Assembly (NCBI GenBank): GCA_037443425.1
Contig: JBBIOI010000013.1
Span: forward strand, 1-42,981
Direction: 5' to 3'
Length of the DNA stretch: 42,981 nt
From: JBBIOI01 sp037443425
GTDB taxonomy: Bacteria; Desulfobacterota; BSN033; UBA1163
Positions 34,123-41,620 of the stretch are shown here, piece by piece. Numbering within the stretch: position 1 is the stretch's first letter; every line of letters begins with the position of its first letter. Under the pieces are notes generated by a model. The model did no database searches. It was not told the origin of the DNA and worked only from the letters and a program-made list of their open reading frames with translations. A program made the translations under genes and the position numbers.

Positions 34123-34407
34123 ATGATAATGAATATGAAATATATTGAAATCAAACCCACTCTTTCAAATTGTATCGAAAGCTTAACGAAGAAGGAATAT
34201 GAGCAGACCCTAAATCTCCTTCTTAAAAATGAGGATATATATGAAGAACTGGGTGAGAGACTTGAGGTGTTAAGGATTTTTCTTGAGTCGGTGGATTTTG
34301 CTGAACTTCGAAGCCAATATGAGAAATATCTTATGGAAGGGAAAAAGGTAACATTCTTTATTTATTCTCAAGAAGGGAAAGTTGGCTACAGGATGAAGGT
34401 TGAATGA
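34123..34407 (+). CDS. Hypothetical protein at the end of the Fe-S/NifX cluster
   Basis: A 94-residue protein, not recognised. It looks like an alpha/beta protein: YIEIKPTLSNCIESLTKKEY, then LEVLRIFLESVDFAELRSQY, then a beta hairpin KVTFFIYSQEGKVGYRMKVE. One Cys. ATGs at 34123, 34129 and 34135 are all possible; there is no clear ribosome-binding site. It follows the second ATPase by 27 bases and is probably cotranscribed. Confidence 0.55.
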   Translation: MIMNMKYIEIKPTLSNCIESLTKKEYEQTLNLLLKNEDIYEELGERLEVLRIFLESVDFAELRSQYEKYLMEGKKVTFFIYSQEGKVGYRMKVE

Positions 34408-34443
34408 TATGATTAGAAGAAGTTTTAGATAAGGTTTAATAAG

Positions 34444-34815
34444 ATGGAACTCTTAATTGTAGAAAATGAAGAGTCCCAGGGATTGTTATATGAGCAGGAA
34501 TTGAGTGAAGAAGGCTACCGAATAATTTGGGTCAAAAATGGCAAGGAAGCATTGAAATAATTAGAAGAATCAGATTGTGATCTCGTTATTATGGATATTG
34601 TTATGCCAGAGATGGATGGAATCGAAACTCTTTCAAAGATAGTATCGCGTTATAAGAAAATTCCCGTAATTCTTCACACAGCATATGCTCATTATAAGAA
34701 TGACTTTATGACTTGGTTAGCAGATGCATTTGTAGTGAAATCATCAGATCTTTCAATATTAAAAAAGACCGTTAAAGAACTATTGGAGAAGAATGTAAAA
34801 AGGAAAGATATTTAA
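34444..34815 (+). pseudogene. Single-domain response regulator interrupted by TAA
   Basis: Read through one stop, the frame encodes a 123-codon CheY-like receiver: MELLIVENEESQGLLYEQEL, GKEALK, stop (34558-34560), LEESDCDLVIMDIVMPEMDG, IPVILHTAY, DAFVVKSSDL. The first acidic-pocket residues, the phospho-Asp (VIMDIV) and the Lys are retained; the stop falls in a codon usually Lys/Glu (AAA or GAA to TAA). It is therefore a recent nonsense mutation or a base error. A restart at ATG 34591 would lack the acidic pocket. The position before an FmdB-like gene is unremarkable. Confidence 0.75.
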
Positions 34816-34882
34816 AGTGTTATACATAATAAATAAAAAGTATAGTTTTTAGATAATTTAAAGCGAAGGGATGGCGTTTTGA

Positions 34883-35125
34883 ATGCCTATTTATGAATAT
34901 CGTTGCAATAATTGTGGAAGTGTTTCAGAGTTTTTAGTGGGCGTAGGTTCGAGAGATCAAACCTTAAGCTGCAAACAATGTGGAAGTTCACATTTGGAAA
35001 AAATACTCTCCATCAGTCATTCCCTGAAGAGTGATAAGAGAGTACCCGGGCACACCTGCTGTGGAAGAGAGGAACGATGCACAACACCTCCGTGTTCTAA
35101 TGGAGGTAGCTGTAGAAGGGATTGA
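34883..35125 (+). CDS. FmdB-family zinc-ribbon protein
   Basis: An 80-residue protein opening MPIYEYRCNNCGSVSEFLV with a second knuckle SCKQCGSSHLEKI, the FmdB/CxxC-CxxC putative regulatory zinc ribbon. The tail (HTCCGREERCTTPPCSNGGS) adds five Cys and may bind a second metal. These proteins are small and often linked to C1 or metal metabolism; the function is not established. Confidence 0.85.
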   Translation: MPIYEYRCNNCGSVSEFLVGVGSRDQTLSCKQCGSSHLEKILSISHSLKSDKRVPGHTCCGREERCTTPPCSNGGSCRRD

Positions 35126-35142
35126 GGTTTCGAGTCGTTATT

Positions 35143-35430
35143 ATGGAGGGATATAAGATCCGATATAAAAATTCTAAGTTTTCCAATGAGTTGATTGAAC
35201 TGGATGGGAAATCCTTTATTCATTGTGAGTTTGAAAACTGTATTATCATTCTTGAAAAGGGAGAGACAGAAATTTCAGGAAGTCGTTTCACAAACTGCAA
35301 ATTGATGCTTAGAGGAAAAGCTTACATAGTTGGAAAGATCATCAAACTCTTTACAGGTAATAGCCCCTTGAAAGTTTTAGATATAAAGGAAAGTTTGTTT
35401 TTAGATGCATCTATCCAGAAGGAGAGTTAG
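35143..35430 (+). CDS. Hypothetical protein, possible beta-solenoid
   Basis: About 95 residues. The pattern of short repeats (FIHCEFENCIIILEKGETEI, then SGSRFTNCKLMLRGKAYIVG) resembles one or two turns of a right-handed beta-helix, but it is too short to assign. ATG 35143 is chosen; a TTG at 35122 overlapping the end of the FmdB-like gene is an alternative. No function can be given. Confidence 0.45.
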   Translation: MEGYKIRYKNSKFSNELIELDGKSFIHCEFENCIIILEKGETEISGSRFTNCKLMLRGKAYIVGKIIKLFTGNSPLKVLDIKESLFLDASIQKES

Positions 35431-35485
35431 GTAATTTTAAATTGTGAGTCTAAAACAAGAATAGGATTGTTGGAGTTTTCAATCA

Positions 35486-35947
35486 ATGCGGCATGATCAA
35501 CTTATTCCATGTTTTTTAATTTCTTGTGGTTTAAAACGAACGAGAGGAAGAAGTATAATTCTCAAAGAGCTTGAAAATCAAAAAGATCACTTTAATGCTA
35601 AAGAATTATATTTGATTCTCAATCAAAAAGGAGTGAAGATTTCGCGTCCAACAATCTATCGAACATTAAAGCTTCTGGAGAAGTTTCATATTATAAAGAA
35701 ATTTGACATTCAAAAGAATTGTTTCTATTACGAACCAGCCTTTAGGAAAAAAGATCATGCTCATCTGATCTGTCAATATTGCGGGAAGGTTATGGATTTT
35801 ACATCTGGAAGTATAAAAAGTTTGAAACTGGAGTTAGCAAAAGAAAAAGTTTTTAAAATGGAAAATATTTCAATTCATGTATTCGGAATTTGTGAGACTT
35901 GCCAGAAAAATTCTGAAGTGGATTTTAAGGAGAGAAAAAGATGTTAA
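35486..35947 (+). CDS. Fur-family transcriptional regulator (PerR/Fur type)
   Basis: A 153-residue metalloregulator. Winged helix with RPTIYRTLKLLEKFHIIKKF, then the dimerisation domain with HAHLICQYCGKVMDF and the structural zinc pair CxxC...CxxC (CQYC and CETC). It senses iron, zinc or peroxide; the type cannot be told by eye. Its stop overlaps the start of the selenocysteine flavoprotein (ATG within its last codons), and it would be a logical PerR-like regulator of that gene. Confidence 0.88.
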   Translation: MRHDQLIPCFLISCGLKRTRGRSIILKELENQKDHFNAKELYLILNQKGVKISRPTIYRTLKLLEKFHIIKKFDIQKNCFYYEPAFRKKDHAHLICQYCGKVMDFTSGSIKSLKLELAKEKVFKMENISIHVFGICETCQKNSEVDFKERKRC

Positions 35948-37332
35948 ATAAAGAGAAACTCGTCATCATTGGGGGTTCAGCAGCGGGGCCGAGTGCAGCG
36001 GCGAGAGCGAAACGAATAAATCTTGATCTTGAAGTTACTATGTTTGAACAGGGTAGATTTATATCTTATGGATCCTGAGAAACCCCATACTACATAGGTG
36101 ATGTAGTAAAAGATCAAAGGAAGTTGGTAGTTCGGACCCCTCAACAATTTAAGGAGATGCAGGATATCGATGTCCTAACAGAAAACCGCGTCACAAAGAT
36201 TGATCCAGAGGTGAAAAAGATTGAAGTTGTAAATTTGACAAAATCCGAAATAGAATGCTTCTCCTATGATAAACTTATCATTGCCACTGGTGCTCGTTCC
36301 AGAAGACTGAACATACCTGGAAGTGATGCAGGCAATATCTTTACTCTTAAAGACCTCCAAGATGGGATCCGTATCAGAAACTATATTGATGAAAAAAGAC
36401 CGAAACAGGTTTCTGTTATTGGTGGTGGGTTTATTGGTCTTGAGATGTGTGAGGCATTTCGACTGAGGGGGCTCGAGACCTACCTTTTTTGCCGAAGGGA
36501 CTTACCTGCCGGTAATCTCGAAAAGATGATCTCAGAGAGAGTATTAAAGGAGTTAGTGGAGAATGGGGTAAATTTTCAGTCAAATCATGAACCAGTAGCT
36601 TTTAACCTGAATAATAAGAACGAGGTTTCTTCTATTGAGACGAACAAAGGTAAATTTCCAACAGATATAGTGCTGACGGCAATTGGTGTTATGCCAAATG
36701 TAGAATTAGCAAGAGATGCAGGTATTAATATTGGAATGACTGGAGCTATTAGAACAGATGGTGCTAAAAGGACAAATATAGAAAATATTTATGCTGCTGG
36801 AGATTGTTGTGAAGTCTTCAATCTGGTGAGTCAGGATTGGGTTTACACTCCTTTTGGGGATATTGCTAATAAACAGGGTCGGGTGGCGGGAGAAAATACT
36901 GCTGGTGGAAATGCTACGTTTTATGGAGTAGTAGGATCAGCTGCTTTCAAGGTATTTGAACTGGAGGTAGCTTTCACGGGTTTATGGACTCAGGTGGCTA
37001 AGCGATACGGTTTTGATGTGGATTCTCAGATCATTGAGGCTGAATCAAAAGTTGGCTATATGCCCGGGTCAGAGAGGATGCTAATAAAATTGATTTTTGA
37101 TAGGAGAAGTGGAAGGCTTTTAGGGGCTCAGATGGTGGGCAGAGAAGGTGTGGCAAGGAGGATTAATACATTAGCAGTAGCGCTTCGTCAAAAGATGACA
37201 ATCGATGAAATTTCAAGACTCGATTTCGCCTATGCTCCTCCTTTCTCAACTCCTTTAGATCCAATCTTAATTGCTGCTGAGCAAGCAGTGAAAAAGATAA
37301 GTCGGAAGTCAAGGGGTGAGGAAAATAGATAG
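35941..37332 (+). CDS. Selenocysteine-containing CoA-disulfide reductase/NADH oxidase-like flavoprotein
   Basis: A 463-residue FAD/NAD(P) oxidoreductase read through an in-frame TGA at 36076-36078. The N-terminus has the FAD motif VIIGGSAAGPSAAARA; then FISYGS-U-ETPYYIG, in which U46 stands exactly where CoA-disulfide reductases carry their catalytic Cys (Cys43 in the staphylococcal enzyme, SFAxC-x-x-PY). The NAD fold VIGGGFIGLEMCEAF, YAAGDCCEV and the C-terminal LDFAYAPPFS...DP complete the family. A SECIS-like hairpin follows the UGA. It likely reduces CoA-disulfide, polysulfide or peroxide with NAD(P)H. If the TGA were a true stop, the product would be 45 residues and the rest, beginning at 36124, would lack FAD and redox sites. 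It starts within the Fur-family gene's end. Confidence 0.88.
36088..36108 (+). promoter_or_regulatory. Bacterial SECIS-like hairpin of the flavoprotein
   Basis: TACTACAT (36088-36095), loop AGGTG (36096-36100), ATGTAGTA (36101-36108): an 8-bp perfect stem. The loop begins 17 bases after the UGA and has G in its second position, both as expected for bacterial SECIS elements bound by SelB. Confidence 0.75.
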
Positions 37333-37361
37333 ATACCTAAATTGAGCGATTTTTTACTAAA

Positions 37362-37489
37362 AGCTTTTATTTATCAGTCATTGCGAGCACCCAAATGGTG
37401 CGTGGCAATCTCATAGATTCCTAACTCTGCTCGGAATGACAATTTTAAAGATTGCTGCGGCTTCGCTTCGCAATGACAATCTGGAATCA
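37362..37489. repeat. Dispersed 'GTCATTGCGAG' palindromic repeat, copy 1
   Basis: About 128 bp, matching 42430-42557 over its full length. Ends carry GTCATTGCGA (37377-37386) and its exact complement TCGCAATGAC (37468-37477); the first half contains a GCACCC...GGTGC hairpin. It is the type of small palindromic repeat scattered through many bacterial genomes and has no coding capacity. It fills much of the 334-base gap after the flavoprotein; the remainder of that gap shows no supported gene. Confidence 0.8.
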
Positions 37490-37666
37490 CCCAATTTAGA
37501 TAGATAATAAATGGTAGTTTTAGGACATTATATTGGGACATTTCGTAAAGGAAAAATGAAGTTTTTGGAAGGAAAGGCTGATAAAGAGAATTTTACTTTA
37601 ATTGGATTGGGTCCGTCGATCCTTTCTCCTATTAATGGCTGGACGGAAAATTGAAGGGATTGAGAT

Positions 37667-38443
37667 ATGTTGAAAAGGTTTAAAGAGAATGGTTCCTTAT
37701 TAGAATCAAGGCAAAAATTTATTGAAATTGTAGAAAAAAACAAACTAAATAACGTGAGGGTATCTGTTCTTGTAAAAATCCTGACACCTGAAGAAGCGAT
37801 AGGAATACCAGGGAGAAGGGACTTCCCTATTATTGTTGGAAAGGAAAGAGTGATCCAAGCCGATGTTCTTGGGGCTAAGGCTCATGTCTTTACGGATTCT
37901 CCTGGAGAATTTGTGGGTGAATTAAGAGAAGTGCTTAACATTTCTCTCACATTGACAAAGGTTGTTCCTGTAATCAATATAAAATCAGAGTGTTTGATTA
38001 ATTCTTCTGTCATTTCATTACCTTCCCATATTATAACTCCATATTTAGTAGAATGAATGTTTTGTTTATTGAGGTCTGTAATCCTGATATTTTCCGTTCC
38101 AAAAGTTTTAATCAGGTTCTCAGCAATTGCTGGATTCAAGCCAATGAGACCAACGTTGCTCTTTCCTGATTGTTTAAAAATTTGAAAAGCTATTTCTTTC
38201 CCGCATCGTTCCGGATCCTCATCTCTACAGTGAATTGTATTATCAATGAGATTTAGATACTTGAGAACCGCATTAAACATCGCTACATATATGGCTCGTT
38301 CTCTATTTGATGGAACTTTCGATAATATCATGCATTACATCAGGAATTATAAAAAAGATTTCATGGTTTATGGCGTTACTGGGGCAGGGTTGTGCAAGCT
38401 GATGGGATTAAATAGGATATGTCCATATAGTAAAAGTCAATAG
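37667..38443 (+). pseudogene. DUF4213/DUF364 (putative metal-chelatase-like) gene disrupted by an internal inversion
   Basis: The plus strand carries the N-terminal DUF4213 half (KILTPEEAIGIPGRRDFPII, AHVFTDSPGEFVGELREVLN) up to 37950, and the C-terminus from 38312 (GTFDNIMHYIR, MVYGVTGAGLCKLMGLNRIC). The DUF364 middle (SNRERAIYVAMFNAVLKYL, VGLIGLNPAIAENLIKTFG, SDFILITGTTFVN) lies on the minus strand between them. Turning 37951-38311 around gives one continuous 258-residue frame with all three parts in the family order and no indel. The family has a Rossmann-like DUF364 domain thought to bind heavy metals or chelates. As sequenced, the gene cannot make the full protein. Confidence 0.85.
37951..38311. 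other. 361-bp inverted segment inside the DUF364 gene
   Basis: Re-inversion makes the left join ...NISL-T-SNRER and the right join TTFVN-GTFDN, both in frame (284 + 361 bases before the right join is a multiple of three). Only about three bases (CAT) are shared as inverted repeat at the ends, so there is no visible recombinase site. Confidence 0.75.
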
Positions 38444-38655
38444 GGTTTTTGAGGAAAAAAATGGATCCAAAAATTTTATATGAAATTAGTAAGCAATTTA
38501 ATTAGGAAACAACTTTACAGGTTTGCAATTATTTTTATGGAACTGGAGACTTTATTATGATTCTTTCGTTATAGGATCGATTTTATTTTTAATGGAATTT
38601 ATTATGTCAGTGCGATGAGTAAAAGAAATTAAAAAAAATAAAAAGGAGGTAGAAA

Positions 38656-38832
38656 ATGGCAGTAATTGTCGATCTTGAAAAATGTACTGGATGTGGAACA
38701 TGTGAAGAGGGATGTCCTGTAGAGGCAATTAAAGTTGAAGATGGGAAGGCGAGGGTTGATGAGGAGGCTTGTGTTGATTGTGGAAGCTGCATCGAAGAAT
38801 GCCCTGAGAAGGCAATCAGTGAGGGTTCTTAA
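38656..38832 (+). CDS. Small 2x[4Fe-4S] ferredoxin
   Basis: A 58-residue bacterial ferredoxin: CTGCGTCEEGCPVEAIKV and CVDCGSCIEECPEKAI, each with the CxxCxxCxxxCP pattern. It carries low-potential electrons in the cytoplasm. AAAGGAGG lies 8 bases before ATG 38656. The MOSC-gene remnant begins at the codon after its stop and is in the same frame. The 212 bases upstream have no gene. Confidence 0.95.
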   Translation: MAVIVDLEKCTGCGTCEEGCPVEAIKVEDGKARVDEEACVDCGSCIEECPEKAISEGS

Positions 38833-39280
38833 ATAGCAGGAAAAGTAGTTGGGGTTTGCTTAAGTCAGAGAAGGGAAGATCCAAAAAAATATCAAGAAAG
38901 GGTTTCTTAAAAAGGGAGTGGGTTTAGTAGGTGACTCTCATGCCGGAACGGAAAAGGAGGTTAGCCTTTTGGCGATCGAGAGTGTACAAAAGCTTTGTCA
39001 GGAGACAGGAATCTCTGCGGGTTCTGGATCTTTCGCTGAAAACATTACCACCGAAGGAATTGATTTAGTGTCCCTCCCTATCGGGTCAACCTTACAGGTT
39101 GGTGAGGCAGAACTCGAGGTTATTCAAATCGGGAAAGATCCTTCACAATCTCACACATATCATTATCAAGGATATTCTATACTTCCAAAGGAAGGGATCT
39201 TTTGTAGAGTGGTTAAAAGCGGAGAGATAAAAATTGGAGATTCCATTATAGTGAAGTCTAAGCTTGAATTTGAGGTTTAA
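38833..39280 (+). pseudogene. MOSC-domain protein gene, frameshifted and without a normal start
   Basis: Directly after the ferredoxin stop the frame reads (ATA)AGKVVGVCLSQRREDPKK, the normal N-terminus of small MOSC proteins but with ATA where ATG is expected. At a run of seven A (38883-38889) the family sequence jumps to the +1 frame, continuing KNIKKGFLKKGVGLVGDSHAG, VSLLAIESVQKL, FAENITTEGIDL and QIGKDPSQSH. The segment that normally holds the catalytic Cys (GKECH) reads GKDPSQ, so the active site also appears lost. MOSC proteins move sulfur for molybdenum-cofactor chemistry. Three independent defects suggest a pseudogene; a C-terminal product from the GTG at 38918 is possible. Confidence 0.75.
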
Positions 39281-39367
39281 AACATGCATTAAAAATTTAT
39301 GCGCTTTATTTTCTATCAGATTATTAAATAAGTTGTTAAATGGACTATCTATAAAATGGAGGTTTAG

Positions 39368-40942
39368 ATGGTGAAAGTTCAAGTAACGATTTTATGTGAG
39401 AATCTGATAGGGAGAATAGTTGGTTCGGGGGAACATGGTTTCTCTGCTTTCATTGAGACAGATAAGGGTAAATATTTATTTGATACAGGCAGGGGTTTCT
39501 CTATAATTACAAATAGCCTTATTCTTAATAAAGATCTAAGGACAATTAGTAAAATTTTAATAGTCATGGACATTATGACCACACTTTCAGATAATCAAAA
39601 GATTCGTGAAAAGTTCCCTTCTCGTTTTCTCGCACTCCGGCTTCTCGAGAATGATCCCATTTTTATAAATGAAGTCAGAAATTCTTTTAAATATATTAGG
39701 GTTTTTCAGGAGAGGTTAGAACAGGCCCATGGTGTTCCTTCTGATCAGGTTATCTCTTCTGAGCGTCATGCCTTGGCTATGAATATATTTGAGCGAGTCA
39801 CAAATATTATTCACCCTCCTAAAAGAGACATTCGAACAACCATCGATCATGTAGTAATGCACAAATTCGTTGGGTACGTAATTCTGGCATTAATTTTTTA
39901 TGGTTTTTTCAATTTCATTTTCGGTATTGGAGGTTATATAGAAGAACCCCTAATGGGGGTCTTTGACCGATGGATAGAAGGAATAGAGGGTTTTTGGGGA
40001 AAAGAAAGTTTGTTTCTCTTTCTATTAAAGGGAATCATTCAAGGAATTGCAGGAGGAACTGCTATTGTCCTTCCTTACCTTGTTCCATTTCTGATTGGTC
40101 TATCCATCCTTGAAGACATTGGATATCTACCCAGGGTGGCCTTTCTGATGGACGTCTTCATGCATCGGATAGGTCTTCATGGCAAATCGGTTATTCCTTT
40201 TATCCTCGGATACGGATGTAATGTTCCTGCTGTGATGGCTACTCGAATGCTTGAATTTCCTCAGCACAGATTTATTGTCTCTATTCTTTCCACGATGATT
40301 CCGTGTTCTGCTCGAATCACAATCATCTTTGGTCTGATTGCCTTTTTTATCAGCCCTAATTATGCCCTGGCGATATTTGCTATTAACCTCCTTGTTGTGG
40401 CCGTTTCAGGGAAAATTCTCTCTTTTTTCTTTCCGGAACCCGTGAGTCTTGGACTTATCATGGAGATACCTGCTTATCAATTACCTCCTCCTCAAAATAC
40501 ATTAAAAAAATCCTGGTATCGGATAAGAGAATTTATTTTTATTGCTTGGCCCCTCCTCATTGTCGGAAGTTCACTGCTGGCACTGATGGAGTATGGCAAG
40601 GTAGACCTTTATTTCAATCGTTTTCTGTCTCCCCTCACTCATCTCCTTGGCCTGCCGGTCTCTGTTGGAACAACACTCATCTTTGGTCTCTTAAGAAAAG
40701 AACTATCAATGATCATGTTGATCCAGGCTTTAGGAACCACCCAGGTTCTTACGGTGATGACTAAAAACCAAATCATTGTCTTTACTGTCTTTGTAACATT
40801 TTATATTCCTTGTTTAGCTACAATTGCAGCCCTATGGAGGGAAGTTGGTAAGAAAGGAGTATTATTTGCTGTACTTTTCAATCTATCGGTGGCAATAATC
40901 TTAGCCTTATTGACACGTATATTTTTTGATATTTTCCATTGA
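39368..40942 (+). CDS. Chimeric ORF: metallo-beta-lactamase N-terminus joined to FeoB-type membrane domain without G domain
   Basis: Residues 1-65 match the start of a COG1237-type metallo-hydrolase (VTILCENLIGR, GEHGFSAFIETDKGKYLFDTG, LRTISKI). The expected metal motif HGHYDH is present at 39565-39582 but in another frame, so the fold is broken there. From about residue 75 (EKFPSRFLALRLLENDP) the frame is the C-terminal two thirds of FeoB: VLPYLVPFLIGLSILEDIGY, HGKSVIPFILGYGCNVPAVM, IPCSARITIIFGL and the last spans. The GTPase domain (G1-G5) is absent. FeoB imports Fe(II); without its G protein, transport is doubtful. AAATGGAGG precedes ATG 39368. It looks like a deletion that fused two neighbouring genes. 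Confidence 0.8.
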   Translation: MVKVQVTILCENLIGRIVGSGEHGFSAFIETDKGKYLFDTGRGFSIITNSLILNKDLRTISKILIVMDIMTTLSDNQKIREKFPSRFLALRLLENDPIFINEVRNSFKYIRVFQERLEQAHGVPSDQVISSERHALAMNIFERVTNIIHPPKRDIRTTIDHVVMHKFVGYVILALIFYGFFNFIFGIGGYIEEPLMGVFDRWIEGIEGFWGKESLFLFLLKGIIQGIAGGTAIVLPYLVPFLIGLSILEDIGYLPRVAFLMDVFMHRIGLHGKSVIPFILGYGCNVPAVMATRMLEFPQHRFIVSILSTMIPCSARITIIFGLIAFFISPNYALAIFAINLLVVAVSGKILSFFFPEPVSLGLIMEIPAYQLPPPQNTLKKSWYRIREFIFIAWPLLIVGSSLLALMEYGKVDLYFNRFLSPLTHLLGLPVSVGTTLIFGLLRKELSMIMLIQALGTTQVLTVMTKNQIIVFTVFVTFYIPCLATIAALWREVGKKGVLFAVLFNLSVAIILALLTRIFFDIFH

Positions 40943-40979
40943 TATAGATTTGATGATTTTTTGTAGAGTATCATTTAAG

Positions 40980-41273
40980 ATGAAAAAATTTCTTAATCAT
41001 TTAGCGTTAAGGTGGAAGGGAACTATAAAAGCCCTAAGAGAGATTATGTATGGAATGACAGTTCATGAGATGGACCTTGAATTGAGGAAGGAGAGAAACA
41101 GTTTAGACCAGCTTTTTATGCTGATAATCTTTGGAGATCTTATTGGATTACCCTTACTTCCACCTTATTATTCTATGAGGCTTTTGCCTCATATCATTCC
41201 GTCAATTGAGAAAAGGAAACGAAGCCTCTTAAGGGAGAAAGACCTGACGGATTTCGTGTCGTTGGATATTTGA
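40980..41273 (+). CDS. Small hypothetical protein after FeoB
   Basis: A 97-residue protein, not assigned to a family. KKFLNHLALRWKGTIKALRE, then MTVHEMDLELRKERNSLDQL, then a hydrophobic FMLIIFGDLIGLPLLPPYYS and a basic tail SIEKRKRSLLREKDL. One likely membrane-associated helix. ATG 40980 is chosen because the sequence before it overlaps the FeoB end and is not protein-like. It is a plausible FeoB or ABC-transporter accessory by position only. Confidence 0.55.
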   Translation: MKKFLNHLALRWKGTIKALREIMYGMTVHEMDLELRKERNSLDQLFMLIIFGDLIGLPLLPPYYSMRLLPHIIPSIEKRKRSLLREKDLTDFVSLDI

Positions 41274-41295
41274 TTAATAACATCATGTAAATTTT

Positions 41296-41403
41296 ATGGA
41301 AAGCGATTTAATTCTTAAAGTAAATAATTTGAGTGTGATTTTAGAGGATCAAAATATCATTGATAATCTGTCCTTCGATGTAAAGAGAGGAGGTGATAAA
41401 TAA
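41296..41403 (+). pseudogene. N-terminal stub of an ABC-transporter ATPase
   Basis: A 35-codon frame reads LILKVNNLSVILEDQNIIDN then LSFDVKRGG-DK-stop. This is the first two beta strands of an ABC ATPase, ending exactly where G-E-x-x-A/x-I-x-G-P-N-G-A-G-K-T (Walker A) should follow. The join falls at GAGAGGAGGTGATAAAT, which looks like another gene's ribosome-binding site, so a deletion probably fused the stub to an unrelated leader. The following 110 bases hold no gene. Confidence 0.7.
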
Positions 41404-41515
41404 AAGACTTTTTGAGTATCGAAAATAAAAGGGGATTAAAAAGTTTTTTTAAATTAATTAGTAGAGACCAAATAAGGTTAAAAAATTTAATGATTAAATA
41501 AAAGGAGGGAATTAA

Positions 41516-41620
41516 ATGGTAGAGCCAAAAGATTAATGTGTAACACCAGCAAAAGGCCCTATTCTTTCAGAAGAGTCAAAAGTTTCGCAAGCAAATCTTA
41601 TTCAAAAGGAGGATAAAAAA
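41516..41620 (+). other. In-frame leader of the peroxiredoxin with a TAA at codon 7
   Basis: ATG 41516 has a strong ribosome-binding site (AAAGGAGGG). Its frame gives MVEPKD, TAA (41534-41536), then CVTPAKGPILSEESKVSQAN and runs without further stop into the peroxiredoxin start. It may be an old N-terminal extension closed by a GAA-to-TAA change, with initiation now at 41621. Confidence 0.4.

Noticed and set aside
36076..36078. TGA as a simple nonsense mutation in the flavoprotein
   Set aside because: Position at the catalytic Cys, intact frame and the hairpin at SECIS distance make selenocysteine more likely, especially as the same pattern occurs in the peroxiredoxin.
37362..37489. The GTCATTGCGAG repeat as a CRISPR unit or rho-independent terminator
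   Set aside because: Only two dispersed copies 5 kb apart, no spacer array and no U-tract; it fits a dispersed palindromic repeat.
37511..37654. A 47-codon plus-strand frame (MVVLGHYIGTFRKGKM...) before the DUF364 gene
   Set aside because: No ribosome-binding site, no recognisable family, and it lies beside a repeat in a decayed area; probably chance or remnant.
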